Shown: positions 51,839 through 61,315 of the stretch, piece after piece
Layout of the letters: each line of letters opens with the position of its first letter
How positions within the stretch are numbered: position 1 is the stretch's first letter
From: Yoonia sp. G8-12
GTDB lineage: Bacteria; Pseudomonadota; Alphaproteobacteria; Rhodobacterales; Rhodobacteraceae
Reading direction: 5' to 3'
Assembly (NCBI RefSeq): GCF_038443675.1
Contig: NZ_CP151762.1
Span: 868,001-932,000 of the forward strand
Length of the DNA stretch: 64,000 bases
The notes under the pieces: model-generated
Told to the model about the DNA's origin: nothing
Seen by the model: only the letters and a program-made list of their open reading frames with translations
Databases searched by the model: none
Translations under genes and position numbers: made by a program

Positions 51839-52350
51839 GCAAGGAATTACACCTTGAACCCCTGACAAAAGAGGCGTTTGCGCCCTTTGGCGATGTGCTG
51901 GACACCGCAGGCGCACCTGACAAAATCATCAATCAGGGGCTTTGCGGGCGCTATCACGACCGCGCCCAGATCGACATTGTGGATGGCCGCGCAGGGATCA
52001 GCCTGTTCAAAGCTGAACCGCGCCAGTTTCCGATCATGCTTGAAATGATGGAACGCCACCCTGACGGCAGTCAGGCTTTTTTGCCAATGAGTTTTGATCC
52101 ATTCGTCGTGGTTGTTGCCCCTGATGCGGGCGGCACACCGGGCCAGCCCCGCGCGTTTCTGACCACGGCGGGCCAAGGGATCAACTTTGCACGGGGCACT
52201 TGGCACGGGGTTCTGACCCCGCTTCATGCGCCGGGGCTTTTTGCTGTTGTAGACCGGATCGGGGAGGGTCCGAACCTGCAAGAGCATTGGTTCGACACGC
52301 CGTTCACCATCACCGGTGGGCAGGCGCATGCCAGCGGGGAGACTGGCTAA
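51835..52350 (+). CDS. allA: Ureidoglycolate lyase AllA
   Basis: 171 residues, cupin-fold enzyme that releases urea from ureidoglycolate, giving glyoxylate. Family blocks: LTKEAFAPFGDVLD, ISLFKAEPRQFPIMLEMMERHPDGSQAFLP, and INFARGTWHGVLTPL with the catalytic and metal residues. ATG overlaps the puuE stop (ATGA). Confidence 0.94.
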   Translation: MSKELHLEPLTKEAFAPFGDVLDTAGAPDKIINQGLCGRYHDRAQIDIVDGRAGISLFKAEPRQFPIMLEMMERHPDGSQAFLPMSFDPFVVVVAPDAGGTPGQPRAFLTTAGQGINFARGTWHGVLTPLHAPGLFAVVDRIGEGPNLQEHWFDTPFTITGGQAHASGETG

Positions 52351-52376
52351 TACGTCCAAAGGGAGGGACACACACT

Positions 52377-53813
52377 ATGGCTGACACTTCAATCGGGACC
52401 GCGGAACAGCTCCGGGATCCCAACTATACACCTGCGCTTCATCGCGCGATACCATTGGGCATCCAGCACGTGCTGGCGATGTTTGTGTCCAACGTGACCC
52501 CTGCGATTATCGTTGCGGGTGCGGCGGGCTTTGGGTTCGGGTCAAACAGCCCCGATTTCCCGGAATTGCTGTACCTTATTCAGATGTCGATGCTGTTTGC
52601 AGGTATCGCGACACTCTTGCAGACAATCACAATTGGCCCCGTGGGGGCCGCATTGCCGATTGTGCAGGGCACGTCCTTTGCCTTTATTCCGATCATGATC
52701 CCGCTGGTGGCGGGCAAGGGTGTTGACGGGCTTGCCGCATTGTTCACCGGTGTTGTCATCGGGGGTTTGTTTCATGCAATCCTTGGGCTGTTCATCGGAA
52801 AGATCCGCTTTGCTCTTCCGCCCCTTGTGACGGGCCTTGTGGTCACGATGATTGGTCTGGCGCTGGTGCAAGTGGGTATTCAGTATGCAGCGGGCGGCGT
52901 ACCGGCGATCGGCACACCTGAATACGGCTCGCTTCTCAACTGGTCGGCGGCGCTTGTGGTGATCTTTGTTACTCTTGGCCTCAAGTTCTTTACCCGTGGC
53001 ATGCTTTCGGTTTCTGCGGTTCTGGTTGGCCTGATCGTGGGGTATTTCTATGCACTTGGTGTGGGCATTCTGGAATGGTCCGCTGTTACCGGTTCATGGG
53101 AACGTTCGGCTGCTTTCGCGTTGCCGCAACCATTCAAATACGGCTTTGAGATTTCTGCCGCTGCTGTCATCGGTTTCTGTCTGATGGCGTTTATTTCGGC
53201 CATTGAAACTGTGGGCGATGTATCGGGCATCACCAAAGGCGGGGCTGGGCGCGAAGCGACAGATAAGGAAATCACGGGTGCGACCTATGCCGACGGTCTG
53301 GGAACTGCGGTTGCCGGTATCTTTGGCGGCTTTCCGAACACATCGTTTAGCCAGAACGTGGGCCTGATTGCCATGACCGGCGTGATGAGCAGACATGTCG
53401 TGACCTGTGGTGCGATCTTTCTGATCATCTGTGGCCTTGTCCCGAAAGTGGGCGGTGTCATCCGTACGGTGCCGATTGAGGTGCTTGGCGGTGGTGTCAT
53501 CGTGATGTTCGGCATGGTTGTGGCTGCGGGTATTTCGATGCTCTCGGATGTAAACTGGAACCGCCGCAACATGGTGATCTTTGCGATCTCTTTGTCGATT
53601 GGTCTGGGTCTTCAGCTTGAGCCGGGTGCGGTTGCCGGTCTGCCCGATACCGCGCGCATCCTGATGACATCGGGTCTGTTGCCTGCGGCATTCATCGCGA
53701 TCGTTCTGAACCTGATCCTGCCAGAAGAGTTGTCGGAAGAAGCAACCGAGGAAGTCTCGGGCGGTCTGCACGGTCACGGGCGCGGTGCGCTGCCATTGGA
53801 TGACAACCGCTAG
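52377..53813 (+). CDS. NCS2-family nucleobase permease (xanthine/urate type)
   Basis: 478 residues, about 14 membrane segments. Blocks FGGFPNTSFSQNVGLIAMTGV and NVTPAIIVAGAAGFGF match the nucleobase-cation-symporter-2 signature; AIETVGDVSGITKGG holds the substrate-binding Glu. Being in a urate operon, urate or xanthine is the likely substrate. Ribosome site GGGAGG precedes ATG 52377. Ends before a bidirectional terminator. Confidence 0.93.
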   Translation: MADTSIGTAEQLRDPNYTPALHRAIPLGIQHVLAMFVSNVTPAIIVAGAAGFGFGSNSPDFPELLYLIQMSMLFAGIATLLQTITIGPVGAALPIVQGTSFAFIPIMIPLVAGKGVDGLAALFTGVVIGGLFHAILGLFIGKIRFALPPLVTGLVVTMIGLALVQVGIQYAAGGVPAIGTPEYGSLLNWSAALVVIFVTLGLKFFTRGMLSVSAVLVGLIVGYFYALGVGILEWSAVTGSWERSAAFALPQPFKYGFEISAAAVIGFCLMAFISAIETVGDVSGITKGGAGREATDKEITGATYADGLGTAVAGIFGGFPNTSFSQNVGLIAMTGVMSRHVVTCGAIFLIICGLVPKVGGVIRTVPIEVLGGGVIVMFGMVVAAGISMLSDVNWNRRNMVIFAISLSIGLGLQLEPGAVAGLPDTARILMTSGLLPAAFIAIVLNLILPEELSEEATEEVSGGLHGHGRGALPLDDNR

Positions 53814-53834
53814 GATGGTCTGAAATAAAACGCG

Positions 53835-53862
53835 AAAGGCCCGGTCGTCTGACCGGGCCTTT
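53835..53862. terminator. Bidirectional Rho-independent terminator
   Basis: Twelve-base stem AAAGGCCCGGTC / GACCGGGCCTTT (53835-53846 and 53851-53862) with a four-base loop and A/T on both sides. It separates the convergent NCS2 permease and ABC importer genes. Confidence 0.9.
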
Positions 53863-53873
53863 TGCTTTCGCGA

Positions 53874-54632
53874 CTAGCCCGCTTCGCGGTCGGCCCAGCC
53901 TGCAAAGATCCGCTCCAGAAAGATCACCGCGTAGTACAAAACGATCCCAAGGAAGGCGAGTGCGATCAGCACTGCAAACATCAGCGGATAATCCCCGTTC
54001 GTTTCACCCGATTTGAACAACGCGCCAAGCCCGCGCCCATGGGGGCTGACAATCTCGACCAGATTTGTGCCAATGAACGCCAGAGTGGCGGACACCTTCA
54101 GCGCGCCAAAGAATTCCGGCAGCGTCTTGGGCAGGGCGATTTTGACAAAGATCGTATAACGTGATGCCCCAAGGGCGCGCAGGATATCACGGTACTCGGG
54201 TTCCAGCGTTGAAAGCCCGATACCGACAGAGACAGCGATTGGAAAGAACGAAATCATAAACGCCATCAGGATGGTGTTGAAATCATGCTGCCCGATGAAA
54301 AGCAGGGAAATCACAGGCACCAGCGTGGCCTTGGGAATGGCGTTGAACCCGATCAACAGCGGATAAAGCGCGTCACGCGCAATGCGCGAAAAGCCGATGA
54401 TCATGCCGATAGCGGTGCCGACAATGACCGCAAGGATCAACCCGACCACAGTCCGCCAAAGCGTCTGCCATCCCATGGTCAGGAACAGTTCCTTGTATTT
54501 CCAGAACGCAGGCGGCAGGTCCGAGGGCGAGGCCATTTTGAAATTGGGCCAGCCATTGGCCCAGACCAACAGCTCCCACAGCCCCAGAAAGATGATGATT
54601 GCGATAATCGGAGTGGCGATTTTACTGAACAT
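53874..54632 (-). CDS. ABC importer permease (SsuC/ThiX type)
   Basis: 252 residues, six membrane segments; binding-protein-dependent transport inner-membrane component with EAA-type loop EYRDILRALGASRYTIFVKIALPKTLPEFF. Forms an importer with the ATPase and the binding protein upstream. ATG overlaps the ATPase stop (ATGA). Confidence 0.9.
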   Translation of the reverse strand: MFSKIATPIIAIIIFLGLWELLVWANGWPNFKMASPSDLPPAFWKYKELFLTMGWQTLWRTVVGLILAVIVGTAIGMIIGFSRIARDALYPLLIGFNAIPKATLVPVISLLFIGQHDFNTILMAFMISFFPIAVSVGIGLSTLEPEYRDILRALGASRYTIFVKIALPKTLPEFFGALKVSATLAFIGTNLVEIVSPHGRGLGALFKSGETNGDYPLMFAVLIALAFLGIVLYYAVIFLERIFAGWADREAG

Positions 54633-55417
54633 CAGTGCTCAACCTCGCGGCCTTGGGCGATCTTGATCTGGTCGCGCAGCACATGCAGCATATCGGCGGC
54701 CTTTGGTGTGAAAAGCACATCCAGATTGCGATCATCCGGCAAATCCACATCCATCACAAATTGCGTGCGGGCAGGGCGGCCGGACAGGACGATCACCTGA
54801 TCCCCCAAAAACACGCTTTCGCGCAGATCGTGGGTGATCAGAACGGCCGTGAATGGTTCCGCCGCACGCAGATCACGCATGGTCTGCCACAGGTCCTCGC
54901 GGGTAAAGGCATCCAGCGCGCCAAAGGGTTCGTCCATGATCAGCACATCGGGTTTATGCACCAAAGACCGGCAAAGCGATGCGCGTTGGCGCATCCCGCC
55001 AGAAAGCTCGGAGGGGCGTTTGTTTTCAAACCCCACAAGCCCGACCATTTCAAGCAGCTCCATCGCACGCGCTTCGCGGTCCTTGCGCGGCATGCGGGGG
55101 GCCACGATTTCCAGCGGCAGAATGACGTTATCAAGGATCGTGCGCCATTCCAGCAGGACAGGGTTCTGAAACGCCATGCCCACGGTATTGCGCGGGCCTT
55201 TGACGCGTTCGCCATGCAGCCACACCTCGCCCTCATCGGGGGCCATCAGGCCCGCCACCAGCCGCGTCAGCGTGGATTTCCCGCACCCCGAGGGGCCGAC
55301 AACAGCCGCAAAGGTGCCTTCCGGCACCGTGACATCCAGACCGTCCAGAACCTCAAGCGGGCCGCTGGCGGTTTTATAGGCGTGTTTGACGCCTTTGATT
55401 TCTATAAGATTTTCGAT
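54632..55417 (-). CDS. ABC importer ATPase, start codon not clear
   Basis: About 261 residues if it begins at 55417. Walker A GPSGCGKSTLT, Q-loop MAFQNPVLLEW, signature ELSGGMRQRASLCRS, Walker B LIMDEPFGALD and H-loop ITHDLRES are all present. The only usual start, GTG 55327, would drop the first 30 residues including the A-loop Tyr in IEIKGVKHAYKTASG, which are clearly coding-like. No ATG, GTG or TTG lies upstream in frame; an ATC at 55417 with AAGG before it could be a lost or non-standard start. Confidence 0.85.
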   Translation of the reverse strand: MENLIEIKGVKHAYKTASGPLEVLDGLDVTVPEGTFAAVVGPSGCGKSTLTRLVAGLMAPDEGEVWLHGERVKGPRNTVGMAFQNPVLLEWRTILDNVILPLEIVAPRMPRKDREARAMELLEMVGLVGFENKRPSELSGGMRQRASLCRSLVHKPDVLIMDEPFGALDAFTREDLWQTMRDLRAAEPFTAVLITHDLRESVFLGDQVIVLSGRPARTQFVMDVDLPDDRNLDVLFTPKAADMLHVLRDQIKIAQGREVEH

Positions 55418-55435
55418 GGTCTTGCGCCTTGACGG

Positions 55436-55468
55436 GAACGGGCCGCCGCATTGTGCCGCGGCCCGTTC
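55436..55468 (-). promoter_or_regulatory. Intercistronic hairpin between binding-protein and ATPase genes
   Basis: GAACGGGCCGCCGC / GCCGCGGCCCGTTC, 14-base stem with one mismatch and a five-base loop, directly after the binding-protein stop. No U-tract. Such stems often protect the upstream binding-protein mRNA so it is made in excess. Confidence 0.55.
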
Positions 55469-55472
55469 GGAT

Positions 55473-56486
55473 TTATTGCAACATCAACATGTCTGCTGCG
55501 GGCAGATAGCTTCCGTCAAAGTAAAGCGATGCATCGGGTGTGTTCACGAAATCATAAACCGATTTGGTCTGCTCAATCGCGCTCATCATCCGCGCGTCAT
55601 CAATGCCGCCCATGCCGTTGGCCATGACGTAATCGGTCAGCACATTGGCATCAATCGCCATTTGCAGGCGCTCTGTTTCAAGCGCGGCATCGGCGGCGGG
55701 GTTGCGCTCGATCAGCGCGGCAATCGCCGCATCCGGCGTGGCGATAGCATCTTTCCAGCCCTTCGCAACAGCGGTCAGAAACCCTGTCACCAGTTCGGGG
55801 TTGGCTTCGGCAAAGTCGGTGTTGACGATGATGGCGTTGCCGTAAAGGTCCACGCCATAGTCAGCCATCAACAGAACCGAGATATCATCCGCTGGAATGC
55901 CCAAGCGCTTGAGGTTCAGCGTGGACGAGAACGAAAACCCTGTGATTGCCGCAACATTGCCTTCGGCCAGCATCGGTTCGCGGGTCGGAAAGCCCACAGG
56001 CTCAACCGTGATTGCATCTACATCAATGCCGGTTTCCGCAGCAAAGATCGGGAACTGCGCCCAAGCGCCATCAGGCGGCGGCGCGCCCAGGACTTTGCCC
56101 TCAAGGTCTGCGGGTGTTTCGACGCCAAGCGATTTACGCCCGACAATGGCAAAAGGCGGTTTGTCATACACCATCATCACAGCCGTCACAGGGGCATCGG
56201 GGTTCTGGTCAAGGAACCGCATGAGCGAGTTGATGTCAGCAAAACCAACAGGAAACGCGCCCGTTGCGACCTTTGGAATGGCGTCAAGCGAACCCGCACC
56301 TTCGCTGATGGTAACGGTCAGGCCCGCATCGGCAAAATACCCCGCGTCAAGGGCATGGAAATAAGGCGCGGCAGGGCCTTCGAATTTCCAGTCCAAGGCA
56401 AAAGGCATATCGGATTGCGCGATAGCAGGTGAAGCGAGAAGGCTTGCGGCAAGCGCAAGCATCTTTTTGTCGAAAATCATTGGCAT
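55473..56486 (-). CDS. ABC importer substrate-binding protein (NMT1/ThiY-like)
   Basis: 337 residues. Signal peptide MPMIFDKKMLALAASLLASPAIAQ. The mature part fits the NMT1/SsuA fold: DWKFEGPAAPYFHALDAGYFADAGLTVTI and VGFADINSLMRFLDQN. Relatives bind pyrimidine precursors, riboflavin or sulfonates. In this purine cluster a nucleobase- or ureide-like ligand is possible, but unproven. Confidence 0.88.
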   Translation of the reverse strand: MPMIFDKKMLALAASLLASPAIAQSDMPFALDWKFEGPAAPYFHALDAGYFADAGLTVTISEGAGSLDAIPKVATGAFPVGFADINSLMRFLDQNPDAPVTAVMMVYDKPPFAIVGRKSLGVETPADLEGKVLGAPPPDGAWAQFPIFAAETGIDVDAITVEPVGFPTREPMLAEGNVAAITGFSFSSTLNLKRLGIPADDISVLLMADYGVDLYGNAIIVNTDFAEANPELVTGFLTAVAKGWKDAIATPDAAIAALIERNPAADAALETERLQMAIDANVLTDYVMANGMGGIDDARMMSAIEQTKSVYDFVNTPDASLYFDGSYLPAADMLMLQ

Positions 56487-56653
56487 GTCCCGTGCAAATT
56501 ACATGCCACAAAGCTATCAACGCTTGGCCGCGTGAAACAGTGATCCCGTGGATATCAGCCTTTTTGATGCGCGTTTTCTGAAGAAATGCACAAAAAATGT
56601 GCATAATCGCCTGCCGCACAACGGTTTCCTAAGCAGTTTATGCGCTAAACCGC

Positions 56654-57487
56654 CTAGCGCGCACCGCCCGGCCGCAGACTCATGTGCCGGTTCACATCCT
56701 TATAAAGCAGATAGCGAAACTTGCCCGGCCCGCCTGCATAACAGGCCTGCGGGCAAAAGGCGCGCAACCACATATAATCGCCGGCCTCAACCTCGACCCA
56801 GTCACTATTGAGCCGGTAAACCGCCTTGCCCTCTAGCACGTAAAGCCCGTGTTCCATCACGTGCGTTTCCAGAAACGGAATAACGGCACCGGGTTCAAAG
56901 GTAACGATTGTCACATGCATATCGTGGCGCAGATCGGCAGGGTCGACAAAGCGTGTGGTCGCCCATTTACCGTCGGTTTCGGGCATGACCGTCGGGGCCA
57001 CATCACTGTCGTTCGTGACAATCACATCCGGGGCATCCAGACCCGGCACGGGTTCATAGGCCTTCCTGATCCAGTGAAACCGTAACATCGCCTCACTGTC
57101 ATTGCGCAACGTCCACCCCGAAGAGGGCGGCAGATAGGCATAACCGCCCGGCACCATATCGTAGGTCTGGCCCCCGACCGACAGGGTCGCGGTGCCCTCA
57201 ACAACAAAAAGCACAGCTTGGGCTTGCGCGTCGGCCTCGGGCTGGTCCGAACCGCCACCAGGGCCGACCTCCATGATGTATTGCGAAAATGTTTCGGCAA
57301 AACCCGTCATCGGACGCGCGATAACCCAAAGGCGGGTATTGTCCCAAAATGGCAGGTAACTGGTCACGATATCACGCATCGTGCCCTTGGGAATAACCGC
57401 GTAGGCATCGGTAAAGATGGCGCGGTCCGTCAGCAGTTGGTCCTGACCCGGATGCCCGCCGGTTGGTGCAAAATACTTGCCTGACAT
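56654..57487 (-). CDS. allE: (S)-Ureidoglycine aminohydrolase AllE
   Basis: 277-residue double-cupin protein. It converts (S)-ureidoglycine to (S)-ureidoglycolate, the step before AllA. Start MSGKYFAPTGGHPGQ and blocks VIPKGTMRDIVTSYLPFWDNTR and VTIVTFEPGAVIPFLETHVMEHGLYVLEGKAVYRL match the family; metal-binding residues are in the second cupin (ETHVMEHG). With the ABC genes downstream it forms a likely four-gene operon, 167 bases before the binding protein. Confidence 0.93.
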   Translation of the reverse strand: MSGKYFAPTGGHPGQDQLLTDRAIFTDAYAVIPKGTMRDIVTSYLPFWDNTRLWVIARPMTGFAETFSQYIMEVGPGGGSDQPEADAQAQAVLFVVEGTATLSVGGQTYDMVPGGYAYLPPSSGWTLRNDSEAMLRFHWIRKAYEPVPGLDAPDVIVTNDSDVAPTVMPETDGKWATTRFVDPADLRHDMHVTIVTFEPGAVIPFLETHVMEHGLYVLEGKAVYRLNSDWVEVEAGDYMWLRAFCPQACYAGGPGKFRYLLYKDVNRHMSLRPGGAR

Positions 57488-57758
57488 ATCGGTTCCTATG
57501 GGTTGAAATCACTTGGAAATATGCGGCCGCTTGCACGCAAACGCCACCCGCCAATGTGAAATAGGACTTTTCGTATGGATTTGATAATGGGACGCCTGTT
57601 TCAGGTAAATGCACATGATTGCTGCGGGGGAACGGCCTGAAGAGCACGGGCACTGTCGTGCTTTGCGCCGATTTTCTGACGTCAAATGCGGCTTAAGCTG
57701 ATCTTAAACCCCTGCGTTCATAACTTGCTGCGAGCTATGCAAATTCCGTGAGGGGCCC

Positions 57759-60110
57759 ATGAGATTCTCTACTTCGATCGCGCTGTCGCGAAAACTTCCG
57801 GCAATCATCTCAGCACTGTGCGTAACGGCAAGCGTCAGTATTGCTGTGGTCGGATATCTTGATTTCCGCCAAAGTGTTTTCGAGGCCGCGCGCAAAAATT
57901 TTGGGATTCTCACACAAACGCGCGGCGAGACCACCGTCAGATGGTTCGAAAATCTGGAACGGTCTGTCACCTCATATGCGAACGATCCCACTTTCATCGC
58001 GGCGCTCAGTTCCTTCACCAGTTCGTACAACCTCATGATTGACAGTGACGGTTTGCGCGCGGCGTATGTTACCAACAACCCAAACCCCCCGCACGCACGG
58101 GCGTTGATGGATCAGGCATCAGAATCTGTGCCCTATAACTTTCAACACGGGCGTTTTCATCCCTATTTTCGAGAGGTCCTGCAAACGGGTGGCTACGACG
58201 ATATTTTCCTGTTCAACCCGCGTGGCGATCTGATGTATTCGGTCGCAAAGAAAGCGGACTATGCCACCAACCTTCTAGACGGACCCTATGCCGATAGCGG
58301 GCTTGGTGCCGCTTTTGCGATGGCGCGTGACGGGGAAAAAGGCCAGGTCTATTTTGCCGATTTCACCAGCTATGAACCCAGCGCGGGTGAGGCGGCGGCG
58401 TTTGTCACCACGCCGGTCTATGACCAAAGTGAACAATTGCTTGGCGTGGCGGCTATACAGGTGCCAACAGATCAGATTGACGCGATCGTGAATGATGCTT
58501 TGGGCCTAGGGGAAACCGGGCGCATTTATGCGATCGGCGCCGATTTACGCACCCGCAATGCGCCACGTTTCGAAAACGGGCTTGCGCGGCTTTCGGATGT
58601 GTCGAACGCGGATCAGGTCCGCGCTATTGCGAACGACGCACCCATACTTGCAAGCCACATGACAGGTTTGGAAGGTGAAGATGTACTGACGAATGGCGCG
58701 ATGATTGATGTCTTCGGGCAGCCATGGGTTGTCATTGGTGAAATCACATCAAATGAAGTAAAGACGCCGGTAGTTGCGGCGCGCAACAAGATGCTGATCG
58801 TGACTTTTGTGGTGGCGGGTATCGGCGTGTTTCTCGGGTGGCTCACGGCCCGCTCGGTTGTGCGCCCTCTCGCGTGGCTCGGTGTCGCTATGAACCGAAT
58901 TTCCGAAAAAGACTATGATGTTGCGCTGACTGATCAAGACCGGCGGGACGAGATCGGTAGTCTTTTTAGGGGGCTGGACGACTTTCGCCAGAAATTGCGC
59001 GCCTCTGATGAGGCCGAGGAAGAACGCCAAGCGCTTCAGGTGCAACAGGCAAAGGTCGTGAGCCAACTGAGCACCGCGCTGACAAAACTGGCTGACGGGG
59101 ACCTGCAACATAAGATCGAGACACCCTTTGACGGGGAATACGATCAGTTGCGCCAAGATTATAATCGCACTGTGCTGAACCTGAACAAAACAATCGGGTC
59201 TGTGGTGCTCCGGTCTGGTGCAATCCGTCAGCGTTCGGATGCCATGAGCCGGTCGTCCGATGATCTGTCGCGCCGGACGGAAAATCAGGCGGCAACGCTT
59301 GAAGAAACGGCAGCGGCGCTTGACGAGATGACCGCGAGCGTAAAATCCGCAGCCGACGGTGCCCGTCAAGTGAAAGACGTCGTCGGAAGCGCGCGTGAAG
59401 ATGCCGATAAAAGCGAACCTGTCGTGAAGGATGCGGTGCATGCCATGACAGAAATCGAAGGCTCGTCTCAGGAGATCTCTCAAATTATCGGTGTTATCGA
59501 CGATATTGCGTTCCAGACCAACCTGCTTGCCCTGAATGCTGGTGTAGAAGCGGCCCGGGCAGGTGAGGCGGGGCGCGGCTTTGCGGTTGTCGCATCCGAG
59601 GTGCGCGCGCTGGCGCAACGATCCTCTGATGCGGCCAAACAAATCAAGGCGTTGATCAGTGAAAGTTCAGGTCAGGTCGAACGCGGCGTGACCCTTGTGG
59701 GACAAGCGGGACAGGTGCTGACGAAAATCGCGAGCCACATCAACCATATTTCTGATCTGGTCGCCGAGATCGCCTCAGGCTCTGAAGAGCAATCTATTGG
59801 TCTTGGCGAAATCAATATCGGTGTGACCCAGTTGGACAAAGTCACCCAACAAAATGCGGCGATGGTCGAAGAAGCAACTGCGAGCAGCCATGCGCTGAAT
59901 GGCGATGCGGCCCAACTTGAGGAGTTGGTGACCCATTTCCGTTTGGATGAAACCGTTACTGGAAGTGCGGCAGCGCAGGACAACATCACGCAATTCGTTC
60001 CGCAGCCAGCCCATCAATCGGGCCAGATGGCGTCAGACAATGCCCGAACCGCTGCGACGAAGGCGGTTGCCGGGGGTGGTGCACGAGAAGATATCTGGCA
60101 AGACTTCTGA
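57759..60110 (+). CDS. Transmembrane methyl-accepting chemotaxis protein
   Basis: 783 residues. Membrane segment 1 at about 12-34, a large Cache-type periplasmic domain (about 40-335), membrane segment 2 (about 343-365), HAMP (about 366-420) and a second HAMP-like helix before the signalling domain. The tip is IAFQTNLLALNAGVEAARAGEAGRGFAVVASEVRALAQRS. The last residues EDIWQDF resemble the W..F tether for CheR/CheB methylation enzymes. The preceding 271-base gap holds the promoter but no element I can name. Confidence 0.92.
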   Translation: MRFSTSIALSRKLPAIISALCVTASVSIAVVGYLDFRQSVFEAARKNFGILTQTRGETTVRWFENLERSVTSYANDPTFIAALSSFTSSYNLMIDSDGLRAAYVTNNPNPPHARALMDQASESVPYNFQHGRFHPYFREVLQTGGYDDIFLFNPRGDLMYSVAKKADYATNLLDGPYADSGLGAAFAMARDGEKGQVYFADFTSYEPSAGEAAAFVTTPVYDQSEQLLGVAAIQVPTDQIDAIVNDALGLGETGRIYAIGADLRTRNAPRFENGLARLSDVSNADQVRAIANDAPILASHMTGLEGEDVLTNGAMIDVFGQPWVVIGEITSNEVKTPVVAARNKMLIVTFVVAGIGVFLGWLTARSVVRPLAWLGVAMNRISEKDYDVALTDQDRRDEIGSLFRGLDDFRQKLRASDEAEEERQALQVQQAKVVSQLSTALTKLADGDLQHKIETPFDGEYDQLRQDYNRTVLNLNKTIGSVVLRSGAIRQRSDAMSRSSDDLSRRTENQAATLEETAAALDEMTASVKSAADGARQVKDVVGSAREDADKSEPVVKDAVHAMTEIEGSSQEISQIIGVIDDIAFQTNLLALNAGVEAARAGEAGRGFAVVASEVRALAQRSSDAAKQIKALISESSGQVERGVTLVGQAGQVLTKIASHINHISDLVAEIASGSEEQSIGLGEINIGVTQLDKVTQQNAAMVEEATASSHALNGDAAQLEELVTHFRLDETVTGSAAAQDNITQFVPQPAHQSGQMASDNARTAATKAVAGGGAREDIWQDF

Positions 60111-60211
60111 ATATCTGGAAATTGCCTGAACAGGCTGCCCGCAACGCGATGGACAGCCAACTTACTCTGGCCGCATGGCGACCAATTTGCGTAGCTAAAG
60201 GGGTAATTTGG

Positions 60212-60283
60212 CTCCGACGGTAGGGATCGAACCTACGACCAATTGATTAACAGTCAACTGCTCTACCGCTGAGCTACGTCGGA
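60212..60283 (-). tRNA. tRNA-Asn (GTT)
   Basis: On the minus strand TCCGACG pairs with CGTCGGA; D-arm GCTCAGCGGTAGAGC, T-arm TTCGATC and anticodon GTT (complement of 60249-60251) are present. The CCA end is not encoded. Confidence 0.96.
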
Positions 60284-60368
60284 ACACTCGCGCTCCTATA
60301 GCAATGCGATTCCGAGACGTCCAGAGGGTTTAGCGCAGTTTTTGCAAAACTTCTGAAATGCATTTTCG

Positions 60369-61271
60369 CTATGACTTCAGCGCGAAACTGGCACCGGTGG
60401 CAAGTTGTGGTGCCGCGGTGACTTTGCCGCGCTCATGCAGGTCCACAAGATGCGCAAAAACATTGCGTTCTGCGGCTTTGCGCAGTCCAGGGGCGACATC
60501 TTGATAGACCGCTGTGGTAATCGCATGCGGCGTCGCGGCTGTATTTGCCAATGCGGCAAGGATCTGTGCTTCGCGGTTTTTGCGATGCTGGATCAACCAT
60601 GCGACCCGCGCTGCAGGATCCGTGATCGGCGCGCCATGCCCGGGGTAGTAGATGCGCGCGTCACAATCTTGAAGCTTGGTGCAAGACGCCATGAAATCGC
60701 TCAGGTCGCCATCAGGCGGAGAGACCAGTGAACTTGCCCAGCCCATCACATGATCGCCGGTGAAAATGGCATCCTTCCAAGCAAAGCAAAGGTGGTTTCC
60801 GATATGCCCTGGTGTATGCAATGCGGTGATCCGGCCCCAGGCCCCGTTCAGGACTTCGCGGTCCTTGACACAACACACGGGCACAAACGCATGATCAATC
60901 CCTTCGCCCCCACCTGCGAGCCCTTCGCGCGCCAGCTTTTGCATCACAGCGCTGCGACCTGCACTGCTGTCGCCAAAGGCGTAGGTGGGCGCGCCAAAGT
61001 GTGCGCCGAGCGGTCCTGCAAGCGGGGAGTGGTCCAGATGACTGTGCGTCAGCAATATATGCGAAACGGTGCGCCCCGCGATGGCCGCGATCAATGCGGC
61101 CAAATGTGCGGGATCGTCTGGGCCGGGGTCAATGATTGCAAGTGTCTCGCGCCCCAAAAGATATGTATTCGTCCCCCAATAGGTCATCGGTGAGGGATTG
61201 GGAGCCAGCACAAGCTGCAAATCATCGGCGAGCGCGACAGGCACACCTGCGGCGGGGGCGGATTGAGACAT
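60369..61271 (-). CDS. MBL-fold metallo-hydrolase (LACTB2-like)
   Basis: 300 residues. Metal motif LLTHSHLDHSPLAG (HxHxDH), HTPGHIGNHLCF and FTGDHVMGW, and a C-terminal winged-helix-like domain (about 215-290, EAQILAALANTAATPHAI). Relatives include LACTB2 and glyoxalase II-like hydrolases. Start ATG 61271 is preferred; a longer frame begins at 61301. Divergent from the histidine kinase gene. Confidence 0.88.
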   Translation of the reverse strand: MSQSAPAAGVPVALADDLQLVLAPNPSPMTYWGTNTYLLGRETLAIIDPGPDDPAHLAALIAAIAGRTVSHILLTHSHLDHSPLAGPLGAHFGAPTYAFGDSSAGRSAVMQKLAREGLAGGGEGIDHAFVPVCCVKDREVLNGAWGRITALHTPGHIGNHLCFAWKDAIFTGDHVMGWASSLVSPPDGDLSDFMASCTKLQDCDARIYYPGHGAPITDPAARVAWLIQHRKNREAQILAALANTAATPHAITTAVYQDVAPGLRKAAERNVFAHLVDLHERGKVTAAPQLATGASFALKS

Positions 61272-61315
61272 CACAACCGCTTTCCGTTTCGCACGCGCCA
61301 CGCTAGCGTAGCGCC

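Noticed and set aside
55386..56432. 348-residue open frame on the plus strand
   Set aside because: Antisense of the ABC binding-protein gene, which has a signal peptide and family motifs.
57488..57758. Hairpin-like GCACG...CGTGC sequence upstream of the chemoreceptor
   Set aside because: Short stem with no U-tract and no resemblance to a known riboswitch or terminator.
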